The translations under genes were made by a program, and so were the position numbers. A stretch of DNA of 64,000 bases from an uncultured Bacteroides sp. GTDB taxonomy: Bacteria > Bacteroidota > Bacteroidia > Bacteroidales > Bacteroidaceae. The stretch covers positions 1-64,000 of the forward strand of contig CASDXG010000108.1 in the NCBI GenBank assembly GCA_949285025.1. The letters run 5' to 3'. This document shows positions 1-9,090 of the stretch, piece by piece. The notes beneath the pieces are model-generated. The model worked only from the letters and a program-made list of their open reading frames with translations, was not told the origin of the DNA and did not search any database. Every line of letters begins with the position of its first letter. Position 1 is the stretch's first letter.

Positions 1-324
1 GTTACCACCAAATGTTTTACAAAGTTTTTTCGGAAAATTGAAAATTCAATTCAAACATTATTGATTTACAACCATATATAAATCTTATTTTCCACTCCCA
101 CAATTAATGGACTTTCTAATATTACACCTTAATTATATATAGAACAATGATAAAATATCTGATACAAACTTTTCGTCTAAAACTTTCGCCTCTTTACTAT
201 ATAGTCCGATCATAGAAAGACATTACATACAAATTAAAAAAATCACATCGTACTGTAACTATAAATTCCTATTTTTTTATTCCTGCAATATCATAATTCA
301 TTCGATTATTCTACCAATATTCTA
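1..324. other. AT-rich non-coding stretch at the window edge
   Basis: There is no convincing coding frame, RNA gene or strong hairpin here. It is very AT-rich and leads into the promoter box of the first gene. It may hold the end of an upstream intergenic region. Confidence 0.5.
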
Positions 325-332
325 TATATTTG
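325..332 (+). promoter_or_regulatory. -7 promoter box (TATATTTG) of the glycosyltransferase gene
   Basis: This is an exact match to the Bacteroidota -7 consensus TAnnTTTG, 29 nt before the ATG at 362. No clear -33 TTTG is seen at the expected distance. Confidence 0.5.
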
Positions 333-361
333 TCTCTGATTTTAACATAAAACATCCTCAT

Positions 362-1518
362 ATGCCACATATTTATTCCACATCACTTGAAATGATTTTA
401 CTTCTTTCCGAAGGAGGGCTTTTTTTAACGCAACTGTTTTTTCTTTTCTTTTTATACAATCGCCTGTTACACACAACCCCAAATGCCTGTACAGATTCTC
501 GCGATAATATATATCCTCCGATATCCATTATCTTGGTAACAAAAGACTATGGAAAAATCTTAGAGAAAAATCTTACAACCATCTTAAAACAAGATTACCC
601 TGCATTTGAAGTAATCGTTATCAACGATAAATCAGCCGGTGAAGATGAAAATATATTAAAACGACTGCATAATCAATATAATAACTTATATTACTCATTC
701 ATACCTGAAACGGCCCGATATATCAGCCGAAAAAAATTAGGTATCGCAATGGGCATTCGTGCCAGTCACAACGAATGGCTTATCATCACAGAGCCTAATT
801 ATGCCCCTACAAGCAACCAATGGCTAAAATGTATGGCAAAACATTTTACTCAAGACACCGATATAGTCTTAGGATACAGTAATTATCTTCCTACAAATCA
901 TTTATTTTCCAGATGGATAACAACAGATGCATTGTTTTATCACACAAGATTTCTTAGCATGGCCTTGGCCGGACACCCATACATGGGAATAGGAAAGAAT
1001 CTGGCCTATCGGAAAAGCCTCTATGAAAAAAACAACGGATTCCACAATCATTTACAACTATTACTCGGTGAAGACGACTTATTCATCAATTCCGTATCCA
1101 ACAAAAATAACACAAAAATAGCCATAGAATCGGATAGCATTGTATTATTGAACCGACAACCCCACACAGGTGGAAAGAAGAAAAAATCGGAAGGATGATA
1201 ACCGGACAATATTATCAAGGAAAAGCCCGCATTGTAAACGCCATAGAAAGTTGGAGTTGTGCAATGTTCCACTTATCGGCTATCACATGCATCAGCATCG
1301 GAATATTACAGCACGAATGGATTATTGTCGGTACAGCCTTTCTTTTCGCACTCATCCGACTCATACTTATTATCAACATATTTAGAAAAATAGCACACAA
1401 TTTCAAGCAGCGCAAAGGATTATCAATATTCTTCTTCGATCTCTTACGCCCGCTACAAAGCTTATGGCTACAGATATCTTTTGCATTATGCGATAAAAAA
1501 GAATATTACCGCAGATAA
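362..1518 (+). pseudogene. GT2-family glycosyltransferase, split by a frameshift
   Basis: This is a membrane-anchored family 2 glycosyltransferase read in two frames. The first part (362-1198, 278 aa) has an N-terminal membrane segment, then the GT-A core (ISIILVTKDYG, VIVINDKS) and an acidic GEDDLF motif. The second part continues in the frame of the ATG at 1195 (to 1518) and carries two C-terminal membrane segments. Reading upstream in that second frame gives PHRWKEEKIGR directly before MITGQYYQ, which matches the usual P-x-x-W-K...K-x-x-R segment of such enzymes. The break therefore lies at the C-run 1160-1163, and one extra C would restore a protein of about 386 aa. It is either a real inactivating mutation, phase variation in a short C tract, or a sequencing or assembly error. 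Substrate is unknown; it probably acts on polysaccharide or lipid-linked sugars at the inner membrane. Confidence 0.8.
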
Positions 1519-3714
1519 TTATTGGTTAAACAACTCGAAAGTAAATTTACATCCAACCGTAGTAAACTTTCCTTTTTCATTTCCTACGAATATGCCAAAA
1601 TCAAAAATATGCGTACCTATGCCATAACCCAGTTCGACATACGGATTCAAATGCGGCATAAAAAGCAAGCCTCCATATAAACGCTCCTTTTGGACAAAAG
1701 ACATCAATCGGGAAACCGGATACAACAAGAGAAATGGAGTTTCAAAAGAAATGTTACCCCTAAAATAATGCCTGGAAGCATTATACCATCTGCTGTCCAA
1801 TAGCTGAAAAGTACCGCCAATATCATCATTCCAACCTTGCGGCAAGTTCCGATTTGCGAAATCAACATAATCAACAAAAAAGAGGTCATCCTGATTGGTA
1901 AAGAATCCTCCTCCTACATGATAAGCCAACGTATGAATATCATGTAAACGAATTTTATGCTCCGCCGAGAACTCTATTCTTTCGTATTTCCCCGAGCTAT
2001 CCAATATTTTTATTCCCCGCTCATAATCGACAACGAACGTAGGATATTTAGACCCTACATTTATCTTCCTGTTTCCATTCATATAATAATACATACCCGG
2101 AGTCCATTCCACCCGAACGCGAGGAGCAAAACTATTATAATGAGAGCGCACACGAGCATCCACTTCCGGAGTACTTTTCGTATAACGCCAATGCATCGAA
2201 AGTCCGGTCCAAAGATTCAGTCCGTTTACAATTTCTATATTATGAGCCAGATTCAAGTAAATGTCTTTAAAATAATCCAGTTCCAGATTATCAAAGTTCA
2301 GAACACTGTCGGGCATATTCTGCAACTGATCCAGCACAACACTGCTATAAATCCGATTACCGTTTCCGGCATTTACAACAATAGAGCCATGTTTTCGTGG
2401 ATTATATATATACTCACAATCCGCACTGGCGTAAAGTTCTTTTCGCGTAAAATTATATCCTACCTGAGGAATTATACGCAACAGTCTCCCGTCATGGAAC
2501 AGTTTATTATATTTAAATTCCTGCCGATAAGAGATTCCGTTCCGATGGCTATAACTTACCAACAGCGGATTCACCAAGGGAGAACAATTTATACTCCCAA
2601 TTTTTGAAATATCTACCTTATAACTGCTTATCAAAGCATCTCCCAATTGGCCAAGATACACCAGATTTTTCTTGAACTTCGTTTGCTTTTCCGGAATCGT
2701 ATCTTCCATCTTCTCCTTTTGTCTCTGATTAAATGCTCCATATAACGAATCTTCACGAAACGACAAAGGTATCGGACGCATGCCGGCAAATAACTTTCTG
2801 TCTTGAATCAAATGCGCAGTATCGCACGTAAGGATATACGACTTCGATATGTCATATTTATCTTTCCTCTGATACTTTTTCTCTGACTTATGCTTTTGTT
2901 GTCCCGCGAGGGTTATGTCATTATAATGAAACCACCCGGTATAATTCATCTCCAAATCGTTACGTAAAAAGTTAAATACGATGTCAAGATTCATCAGGAC
3001 CGGCAGATACCGATCCTCCTCCGTATTCCCCATGTGCATACGAATATGAAATTTTATCTGATCGTACTTCCCTTTCAAATCAATATACCGAATCGTCCAG
3101 TCATCTGCCGAAAGCCAAAATCTCCCACTCAACAGCTGAGTACTCCTGAAACGAGGCGTTACTTTAATCTCATAAAACTTGCCCTGCCGGTAACTTACCG
3201 AATCAAGTTCATAATAATAAAAATCCCTTGAACGCGCATTTAACGGAGATAATATCCGGTTCTCCATAACAGATGAAGAATATAAATTAAACCTCAGATA
3301 ATTAAATATATCGAAAAACTGGCTGTATCCGCCCGAAAATGTTGTAGAAACCGCCCGCAATTTACGCTCATATAGCTGCGGAGCTGTATAATGAATCTCG
3401 CTAATAGACTCATACAAATAGTCATTTACTCCTTTTTCAAAGTGAAACATTGAGGGAATAAAACGAATAAGACGATTCTGTCTGTGAATACGGAAATGTC
3501 CCTTCAAATACAAATCTGCCCAGTAATCAGTTACAATATTCTCATATATGGATGAAAATTGAAACATTCTATTCAATACAGAATCGGGAACATGCCGATG
3601 AGCAGGGGCAACCGAGTAAGCGCTTCTGACTGTTCCTCTCATAAACGGGCAGCATATGGCAGATGCAATAAACCAAATACTTCCGATAATCCACCATGTT
3701 TTTCGTAATATCAT
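1519..3714 (-). CDS. DUF5686 family outer-membrane protein
   Basis: This 731-residue protein starts with a hydrophobic signal-anchor (residues about 6-24) and continues as a long alternating, aromatic-rich sequence ending in FTFELFNQ, typical of an outer-membrane beta-barrel with a terminal aromatic strand. The order of segments (YENIVTDYWADLYLKG early, RFWLSADDWTIRYIDLKG in the middle, barrel strands after about residue 370) fits the DUF5686 family. Many members of that family also carry an N-terminal carboxypeptidase-like domain, which is absent here. Function is unknown; a surface or envelope role is inferred. Its 3' end directly abuts the end of the convergent frameshifted glycosyltransferase (1518/1519). 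Its promoter box lies only 9 nt before the ATG, so the transcript would have almost no leader. Confidence 0.8.
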   Translation of the reverse strand: MILRKTWWIIGSIWFIASAICCPFMRGTVRSAYSVAPAHRHVPDSVLNRMFQFSSIYENIVTDYWADLYLKGHFRIHRQNRLIRFIPSMFHFEKGVNDYLYESISEIHYTAPQLYERKLRAVSTTFSGGYSQFFDIFNYLRFNLYSSSVMENRILSPLNARSRDFYYYELDSVSYRQGKFYEIKVTPRFRSTQLLSGRFWLSADDWTIRYIDLKGKYDQIKFHIRMHMGNTEEDRYLPVLMNLDIVFNFLRNDLEMNYTGWFHYNDITLAGQQKHKSEKKYQRKDKYDISKSYILTCDTAHLIQDRKLFAGMRPIPLSFREDSLYGAFNQRQKEKMEDTIPEKQTKFKKNLVYLGQLGDALISSYKVDISKIGSINCSPLVNPLLVSYSHRNGISYRQEFKYNKLFHDGRLLRIIPQVGYNFTRKELYASADCEYIYNPRKHGSIVVNAGNGNRIYSSVVLDQLQNMPDSVLNFDNLELDYFKDIYLNLAHNIEIVNGLNLWTGLSMHWRYTKSTPEVDARVRSHYNSFAPRVRVEWTPGMYYYMNGNRKINVGSKYPTFVVDYERGIKILDSSGKYERIEFSAEHKIRLHDIHTLAYHVGGGFFTNQDDLFFVDYVDFANRNLPQGWNDDIGGTFQLLDSRWYNASRHYFRGNISFETPFLLLYPVSRLMSFVQKERLYGGLLFMPHLNPYVELGYGIGTHIFDFGIFVGNEKGKFTTVGCKFTFELFNQ

Positions 3715-3723
3715 AACTTATGA

Positions 3724-3731
3724 CAAATATA
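3724..3731 (-). promoter_or_regulatory. -7 box (TATATTTG) for the DUF5686 gene
   Basis: The plus strand reads CAAATATA, the complement of a consensus -7 box. Only 9 nt separate it from the ATG at 3714, so transcription should begin about 3-5 nt before the start codon. No good -33 element is visible. Confidence 0.45.
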
Positions 3732-3795
3732 ATAACAAAAAATTTTACCTCACACTAATTTTCAACTTTAAACATTTTAATTCATTTTTTCTTAT

Positions 3796-3803
3796 TAACT
3801 TTG
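3796..3803 (+). promoter_or_regulatory. -7 box (TAACTTTG) for the Crp/Fnr gene
   Basis: Consensus match, 29 nt before the ATG at 3833. Because it lies downstream of the longer possible start at 3656, it supports the shorter reading of the gene. Confidence 0.55.
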
Positions 3804-3832
3804 GGCAGACAACAGGACTGATAATATATCTT

Positions 3833-4534
3833 ATGGTAAAAAAAGATTTGACGGAAGCAGAAATCACCGATTGCATTCCCGATTTATGGCAACCGCTAAC
3901 AGCAGAACAACAAGAGGTTTTGGCAAAAAATTTTACAATCCAAAACTACAAACGAAATGAAATCATCTATTGCGAAGGAGAAATTCCGACATATTTCATG
4001 TGTCTGCTAAACGGGAAAGTCAAAATATACAAAGACGGTATCGGAGGAAGAAGCCAAATAATCAGAATCATTCAAAAAAAAGAATTCTTCGCATATCGTG
4101 CTTATTTTGCAGAAGAGCCATACGTAACGACTGCAGCTGCCTGCGAACCATGTACTGTCTGTCTGATACCAATGCCCACTATCACCCAACTGATTAAAGA
4201 AAACTGCCAGTTGGCCATGTTCTTCATCCGGCAATTGTCTAAAGATTTGGGCATTTCAGATAAAAGGACTGTTAATCTGACACAAAAACATGTACGCGGC
4301 CGTCTGGCCGAATCTCTTTTATTTCTAAAAGAAAGATACGGATTAGAAGAGGATCAAGCTACATTAAGCATTTATCTCTCACGGGAAGACCTTGCAAGCC
4401 TATCGAATATGACATCGTCAAACGTCATCCGGACCTTATCGAATTTCGCCGCCGAAAAATTAATTGCCATCGACGGACGAAAAATAAAACTTATAGAAGA
4501 AGATAAATTGAAGAAAATAAGCAAAATCGGATAA
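3833..4534 (+). CDS. Crp/Fnr family transcriptional regulator
   Basis: This 233-aa regulator has an N-terminal cyclic-nucleotide-binding-type beta-barrel (about residues 18-130, with KRNEIIYCEGEIPTYFMCLLNGKVKIYKDG), a dimerisation helix, and a C-terminal winged helix-turn-helix (SREDLASLSNMTSSNVIRTLSNF). There is no Fnr-type N-terminal cysteine cluster, so direct Fe-S oxygen sensing is not indicated; the ligand is unknown. The start at 3833 is preferred over an upstream in-frame start at 3656 because the family begins near this point, a -7 promoter box lies between them, and the extra stretch would overlap the divergent DUF5686 gene. It is transcribed divergently from that gene. Confidence 0.9.
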   Translation: MVKKDLTEAEITDCIPDLWQPLTAEQQEVLAKNFTIQNYKRNEIIYCEGEIPTYFMCLLNGKVKIYKDGIGGRSQIIRIIQKKEFFAYRAYFAEEPYVTTAAACEPCTVCLIPMPTITQLIKENCQLAMFFIRQLSKDLGISDKRTVNLTQKHVRGRLAESLLFLKERYGLEEDQATLSIYLSREDLASLSNMTSSNVIRTLSNFAAEKLIAIDGRKIKLIEEDKLKKISKIG

Positions 4535-4559
4535 CGGCAAAAATGCAACAAAAGAATTC

Positions 4560-4579
4560 GACGTTTCCTCAAAAACGTC
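4560..4579. terminator. Short hairpin between convergent genes
   Basis: A 7-bp stem (GACGTTT/AAACGTC) with a 6-nt loop lies between the Crp/Fnr gene and the convergent permease gene. The T-tract is weak, so it is only a candidate terminator. Confidence 0.4.
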
Positions 4580-4611
4580 CGTCTGTTTTCCCTCTGCCGT
4601 CACGGTCTTTT

Positions 4612-5856
4612 TTATTCGAAACGGAGAGAAACCGCCGGATATATGCGACTGATTAAATAAGAAGGGCCTATGAGCATCGTCATGGAAACGAGAAAAGTAC
4701 AAACATTCAACACCCCCCACAACAACCAATTAAACTCTATAGGTACCTTATCAACATAATAACTTTCCGGATTCAACTCGATGATTCCGAAAAAATATTG
4801 CAGCGCACAAAAGGTCAGCCCGATAACATTCCCCCATAACATACCTTTTCCTATCAGAAAAACAGAAAATGAAAGAAATATTTCCCGTATTTCCGTATTG
4901 TTCGCTCCCAATACTTTCAATGTCCCGATCATATTGATACGCTCAAGAATAATAATAAGAAGTCCGGAAATCATGGTAAATCCTGCCACACCGGTCATCA
5001 GGCATAGAATAACCCACACATTCATATCCAACAGACTGAGCCAATCAAATATTTGAGGATACACCTCTTCTATCGAACGAACATAGTAACTTTGCCCGTT
5101 ACGATCGGTTACTTTATCCATATCCATGCGAATCACATCTGTCACTTTGTCCAGCGTGCCATAATCGGAAAGCCAAAGTTCCACACCATCGGCCATGTCT
5201 TTGCCCCAATTATTCAAACGGTTTACCGTATAAATATCAGTAATAAAAAATAAATTATCATAGGCAGTCATATTGGTCTGATAGATTCCTGCAATAGTAA
5301 ACCGCCGTGCCCGGACATGATCTTCCAGAAAATATGTATCAACCTTATCCCCGACGTTCAGCAAAAGCTTATCGGCAATCGTACGGGAGACAAGCACTTT
5401 ATTCGAAGAAACAGAGTCGGAAAAATACGGAATCTCCCCTTCTGTAAGATGCTGCTTCAGGAAATCCAGATTATACTCCTGCGCAATGCCCTTCAATACA
5501 ATCCCCTGAAAATTATCAGAAGCGGAAACCATTCCCGGCTTTGTTGAATAACGCTGTATATGATTTACATCGGGATATGCATACAAAGCATTCGTTATAC
5601 TATCTCCCACAACAACAGGTTCAGAAGGATAGGACTGCGTATTTTTCAGATTAGTAATAAGAATGTCTGCGCCAAGCCCCACAACTTTATCACGCACCTG
5701 ATGCTTAAAACCGATTACCACCGCAATTGATACAATCATAACAGCCAGGCCTATGGCTATACCCGCCATCGCAATTCTTACGGCCGGCTTTGACACACTC
5801 TTCCCTTTCTCCTTATCCGTATAAATCCGACGAGCAAAAAACAGTTTCCAATTCAT
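4612..5856 (-). CDS. ABC transporter permease, FtsX/LolC-LolE type
   Basis: This 414-aa inner-membrane protein has the classical LolC/E layout: one membrane segment near residues 27-50 (IAMAGIAIGLAVMIVSIAVVIGFK), a periplasmic MacB-PCD-like domain of about 220 residues, then three C-terminal membrane segments forming the FtsX domain (about residues 285-405). Family knowledge suggests export or extraction of lipoproteins to the outer membrane, or another FtsX-type mechanotransmission role. No cognate ATPase gene is adjacent, so the partner must be encoded elsewhere. It lies 6 nt downstream of the aminotransferase gene and is probably cotranscribed with it. Confidence 0.85.
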   Translation of the reverse strand: MNWKLFFARRIYTDKEKGKSVSKPAVRIAMAGIAIGLAVMIVSIAVVIGFKHQVRDKVVGLGADILITNLKNTQSYPSEPVVVGDSITNALYAYPDVNHIQRYSTKPGMVSASDNFQGIVLKGIAQEYNLDFLKQHLTEGEIPYFSDSVSSNKVLVSRTIADKLLLNVGDKVDTYFLEDHVRARRFTIAGIYQTNMTAYDNLFFITDIYTVNRLNNWGKDMADGVELWLSDYGTLDKVTDVIRMDMDKVTDRNGQSYYVRSIEEVYPQIFDWLSLLDMNVWVILCLMTGVAGFTMISGLLIIILERINMIGTLKVLGANNTEIREIFLSFSVFLIGKGMLWGNVIGLTFCALQYFFGIIELNPESYYVDKVPIEFNWLLWGVLNVCTFLVSMTMLIGPSYLISRIYPAVSLRFE

Positions 5857-5862
5857 AAGGCC

Positions 5863-7071
5863 TTACTCACCATTCATTATCCTTCCCGGATATGCTTCAA
5901 GAGCTTTCCGTAAAATAAACAGCGCACGGGAAAGATCTTCTTTCTTTAAGACATAAGCCACACGCACCTCATTTATCCCTTTTCCCGGTGTGGTGTAAAA
6001 ACCATTTGCCGGTGCCATCATCACAGTTTCTCCTTCATAGTTAAAATCTGTAAGACACCATGCACAGAACTTTTCGCTGTCATCCACCGGCAGCTTGGCT
6101 ACTGTATAAAAAGCTCCCATCGGTATAGGTGAATAGACGCCCGGAATACGGTTTAAACCATCAATTAAACATTTACGACGTTCTACATATTCATCGTATG
6201 TCTCGCGCCCATATTCCTCAGGCTCGTCCAACGAAGCTTCCGCCGCAATTTGTCCGATCAGCGGAGGACTAAGCCGTGCCTGACAAAACTTCATAACAGC
6301 CCTACGCACTTCCTTATTCTTGGTAATCAAAGCTCCGATACGAATGCCGCACTCTGAATAACGTTTTGAAACAGAATCTATCAATACTACATTCTGTTCA
6401 ATACCTTCCAAATGGCAGGCTGATATATAAGGTGAACCCGTATATATAAATTCTCTATACACTTCATCGGAGAATAAAAACAAATCATACTTCTTAACCA
6501 AATCGCGTATCTGGTTCATCTCACGACGGGTATAAAGATATCCCGTAGGATTATTCGGATTGCATATTAAGATACCCCGCGTACGCTCATTGATAAGCTC
6601 TTCAAATTTTTCCACTTTTGGCAATGAGAATCCCTCTTCAATTGTCGTTGTAACGGTACGGATAACCGCACCTGCAGATATGGCGAACGCCATATAATTG
6701 GCATAAGCCGGTTCGGGGACAATTATTTCATCACCGGGATTCAAACAACTCATAAAAGCAAATAAAACAGCCTCCGAGCCTCCGGTCGTGATAATAATGT
6801 CATCGGCAGTCAAATGTATATCATATTTATTGTAATAACCGACTAACTTTTCACGATAGCTCCGATAGCCTTGACTCGGACTATACTCAAGAACCGTACG
6901 GTCAATGTTACGAATGGCGTCAAGGGCTGCACGCGGTGTAGGCAAATCTGGTTGGCCTATATTTAAATGATAGACACGAATGCCTCTCGCCTTCGCAGCT
7001 TCTGCCAAAGGAGCAAGCTTTCTTATCGGTGATTCCGGCATTTCGTTTCCTCTAACGGATATATTCGGCAT
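5863..7071 (-). CDS. Class I/II PLP-dependent aminotransferase (aspartate-type)
   Basis: This 402-aa fold-type I aminotransferase has the PLP-phosphate and substrate-loop motif NPNNPTG (residues 171-177), SDEVYREF (about 201-208) and the Schiff-base lysine K236 within DSVSKRYSECGIRIG. It transfers amino groups between amino acids and 2-oxo acids in the cytoplasm; aspartate or aromatic specificity cannot be settled from sequence alone. The start at 7071 is chosen because a -7 promoter box lies 22 nt upstream of it, whereas the longer reading to 7164 would begin upstream of that promoter and adds an unconserved leader. It is the first gene of a likely two-gene operon with the FtsX-type permease. 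Confidence 0.9.
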   Translation of the reverse strand: MPNISVRGNEMPESPIRKLAPLAEAAKARGIRVYHLNIGQPDLPTPRAALDAIRNIDRTVLEYSPSQGYRSYREKLVGYYNKYDIHLTADDIIITTGGSEAVLFAFMSCLNPGDEIIVPEPAYANYMAFAISAGAVIRTVTTTIEEGFSLPKVEKFEELINERTRGILICNPNNPTGYLYTRREMNQIRDLVKKYDLFLFSDEVYREFIYTGSPYISACHLEGIEQNVVLIDSVSKRYSECGIRIGALITKNKEVRRAVMKFCQARLSPPLIGQIAAEASLDEPEEYGRETYDEYVERRKCLIDGLNRIPGVYSPIPMGAFYTVAKLPVDDSEKFCAWCLTDFNYEGETVMMAPANGFYTTPGKGINEVRVAYVLKKEDLSRALFILRKALEAYPGRIMNGE

Positions 7072-7093
7072 AATAAATAATTTAATGTGTTTG

Positions 7094-7101
7094 CAAAGAT
7101 A
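7094..7101 (-). promoter_or_regulatory. -7 box (TATCTTTG) for the aminotransferase operon
   Basis: The plus strand reads CAAAGATA, giving a consensus -7 box on the minus strand 22 nt before the ATG at 7071. It fixes the gene start. Confidence 0.6.
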
Positions 7102-7241
7102 ATCTGAAAGGAGAATATTACCAACTTTTACATTATATAATAAATTCGAAATCTTTTCTTGCAAAAAACAGATGCAATCTTATCGGATGTCAACATTTGT
7201 TATGAATAATCATTTTTTCAACCTATGCAAAAATAATGATA

Positions 7242-7249
7242 TATATTTG
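7242..7249 (+). promoter_or_regulatory. -7 box (TATATTTG) for the fucose-isomerase-like gene
   Basis: Consensus match, 32 nt before the ATG at 7282. It is divergent to the aminotransferase promoter. A T-rich TTTTTT run about 24-29 nt upstream may serve as the -33 region. Confidence 0.55.
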
Positions 7250-7281
7250 TTCACACAATATTGTATTTATCGCTTCAACAT

Positions 7282-8517
7282 ATGAATCTATATTTAATTG
7301 TATTTACTTCTGAAGCATACAAGGAAGAAAAAATGTATGAATGTCATAAAGATTTATTCTTGGAACTGGAAAAATCTTTCACATTACACCTCATTTACTT
7401 CAAGGATGCTTCCAAAATACCGGGGAATGCCTACAAAATAGCATTCATCGCAAACGGAGATGTAGAAAACATCGTCATCCAAAATTTCAGCATTCTCCCT
7501 TATCCCATCACTCTTCTTACCGACGGATTATACAATTCACTTCCTTCCGCATTAGAAATTGCCGCATGGATCCGTGCCAAAAACCTGCAAGTAAACATTA
7601 TTCACGGCGCAGTTACCGATATGGCAGAACAGGTGCTTTGCCATCATAGGGCCTTTGCGACAAAACGAGCCTTGAAGGGAAAAAGGATAGGCGTCATTGG
7701 CATTCCTTCACCTTATCTCATTGCCAGTCATGTAGACTACTTATTGGCCGGTCAGAGATGGGGCATCAACTATATAGATATTCCAATTGAAGAAGTTTAT
7801 AAACGCTTTTATCAAATAACAAACGATGAGATCGGTGTAGAAGCATCCCTTTTTGCAACCAACGCAAAAGCATGTCAAGAAGCCTCCCCCGACGACTTAT
7901 TAAAGGCCATGCGTCTACATAAAGCAGTAAAATCATTGTGTGAACAAGAACATCTGGACGCCATAACCTTATCAGACTCTTCGTTTATCAGACAACTGAA
8001 AGTCAGCGGATGCGTTACTGCATCATTATTAAACAATGAGGGCATCCCGACAAGTTCAGAAGGCGACTTGCAAGCTATCATTACATCATTGATGGCTTAC
8101 ACATTAACCGGACAACCGTCTTTTATGGGGAATCCGTCCTTCATTGACAAGAACCAAAATGAAATTATTCTGACCCACTGTTCCATTCCCACAAAAATGA
8201 CTGAAGACTATATCATCCGCAGTCACTTTGAAACAAAAATCGGCATAGGCATTCAAGGACTGATGCATGAAGGTGAGGTTACGCTCTTCAAATGTGGAGG
8301 TGAATGCCTTGACGAATATTATGTAACAGAGGGATATTTAACAGAAAACACTAATTATCTTACGTATTGCCGCACACAAGTTAAAATAAAATTAAACAAG
8401 CCTGTAAGCTATTTCTTTCATAATCCGTTAGGACATCACCACATATTACTACAAGGGAAACATGAAAAAACGATTAAAGAGTTCATGCAACAAAACCGCT
8501 GCAAACTGATTGAATAG
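7282..8517 (+). CDS. L-fucose/L-arabinose isomerase-like protein
   Basis: This 411-aa protein resembles sugar isomerases of the FucI/AraA fold. It has an N-terminal Rossmann-like region (ALKGKRIGVIGIPSPYLIAS), a middle segment with PTSSEGDLQAIITSLMAYTLTGQPSFMGNPSFID, and a C-terminal domain with ILTHCSIPTKM and HFETKIGIGIQG, reminiscent of the metal-site and C-terminal region of L-fucose isomerase (E, D and H ligands likely at SEGD and THC). It is shorter than genuine FucI (about 590 aa), and no fucose or arabinose pathway genes are nearby, so the substrate is unknown. The ATG at 7282 is preferred over TTG 7261 because of promoter spacing. Confidence 0.65.
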   Translation: MNLYLIVFTSEAYKEEKMYECHKDLFLELEKSFTLHLIYFKDASKIPGNAYKIAFIANGDVENIVIQNFSILPYPITLLTDGLYNSLPSALEIAAWIRAKNLQVNIIHGAVTDMAEQVLCHHRAFATKRALKGKRIGVIGIPSPYLIASHVDYLLAGQRWGINYIDIPIEEVYKRFYQITNDEIGVEASLFATNAKACQEASPDDLLKAMRLHKAVKSLCEQEHLDAITLSDSSFIRQLKVSGCVTASLLNNEGIPTSSEGDLQAIITSLMAYTLTGQPSFMGNPSFIDKNQNEIILTHCSIPTKMTEDYIIRSHFETKIGIGIQGLMHEGEVTLFKCGGECLDEYYVTEGYLTENTNYLTYCRTQVKIKLNKPVSYFFHNPLGHHHILLQGKHEKTIKEFMQQNRCKLIE

Positions 8518-8562
8518 ACAAAAGAAATCGGTTTCCTCACATATATAATCCGTTTTTTCGCG

Positions 8563-8570
8563 TATCTTTG
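8563..8570 (+). promoter_or_regulatory. -7 box (TATCTTTG) upstream of the DUF4494 gene
   Basis: Consensus match with a T-rich segment about 15-20 nt upstream, 37 nt before the ATG at 8608. It probably drives the three-gene run DUF4494-yggS-DHOD-like. Confidence 0.55.
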
Positions 8571-8607
8571 CACTGTTAAGCACTAATTATAAAACGACTT
8601 TACGACT

Positions 8608-9087
8608 ATGATGCATAATTGGTTTGAATGCAAAATCCGCTACGAAAAAGTAGCCGAAAACGGAATGACTAAAAAAGTTACAGAACCTTATCTTGTCGAT
8701 GCGCTAAGTTTTACAGAAGCCGAATCGCGTATCATCGAAGAAATAACACCGTTTATCAGCGGAGAGTTTACTGTATCCGACATTAAACGTGCTACTTACA
8801 GTGAACTTTTCCCTTGTCAGGAAGAGGCTGCAGACCGTTGGTTTAAATGTAAACTTTACTTTATTACACTTGATGAAAAAAGCGGGGCCGAGAAAAAGAC
8901 AGCAACAACAGTTCTGGTACAAGCTGCCGATCTGAGAGATGCCGTAAAAAAACTGGATGAAGGAATGAAAGGCACAATGGCCGATTACAGCATCGCGTCC
9001 GTTTCAGAAACCGCCATTATGGATGTATACCCTTATTCTGCAGAAGAAAATATCAGACCTGAATTTGCAGAAGCAGCAAAACAATAA
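8608..9087 (+). CDS. DUF4494 domain-containing protein
   Basis: This 159-aa soluble protein has two similar halves: NWFECKIRYEKVAENGMTKKVTEPYLVDALSFTEAE (residues 4-39) and RWFKCKLYFITLDEKSGAEKKTATTVLVQAADLRDA (about 74-109). This looks like an internal duplication of one beta-rich module. It matches the Bacteroidota family DUF4494, of unknown function. It sits 3 nt before the YggS-family gene, an arrangement implying cotranscription and perhaps a link to PLP homeostasis (inference). The start could be ATG 8608 or 8611. Confidence 0.85.
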   Translation: MMHNWFECKIRYEKVAENGMTKKVTEPYLVDALSFTEAESRIIEEITPFISGEFTVSDIKRATYSELFPCQEEAADRWFKCKLYFITLDEKSGAEKKTATTVLVQAADLRDAVKKLDEGMKGTMADYSIASVSETAIMDVYPYSAEENIRPEFAEAAKQ

Positions 9088-9090
9088 CTC

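Noticed and set aside
1957-2607. 216-codon plus-strand frame
   Set aside because: It lies entirely inside the well supported DUF5686 gene on the other strand and has low-quality, compositionally odd protein sequence.
3656-3832. Extended N-terminus of the Crp/Fnr gene
   Set aside because: It overlaps the divergent DUF5686 gene and its promoter box, and the added residues do not belong to the family.
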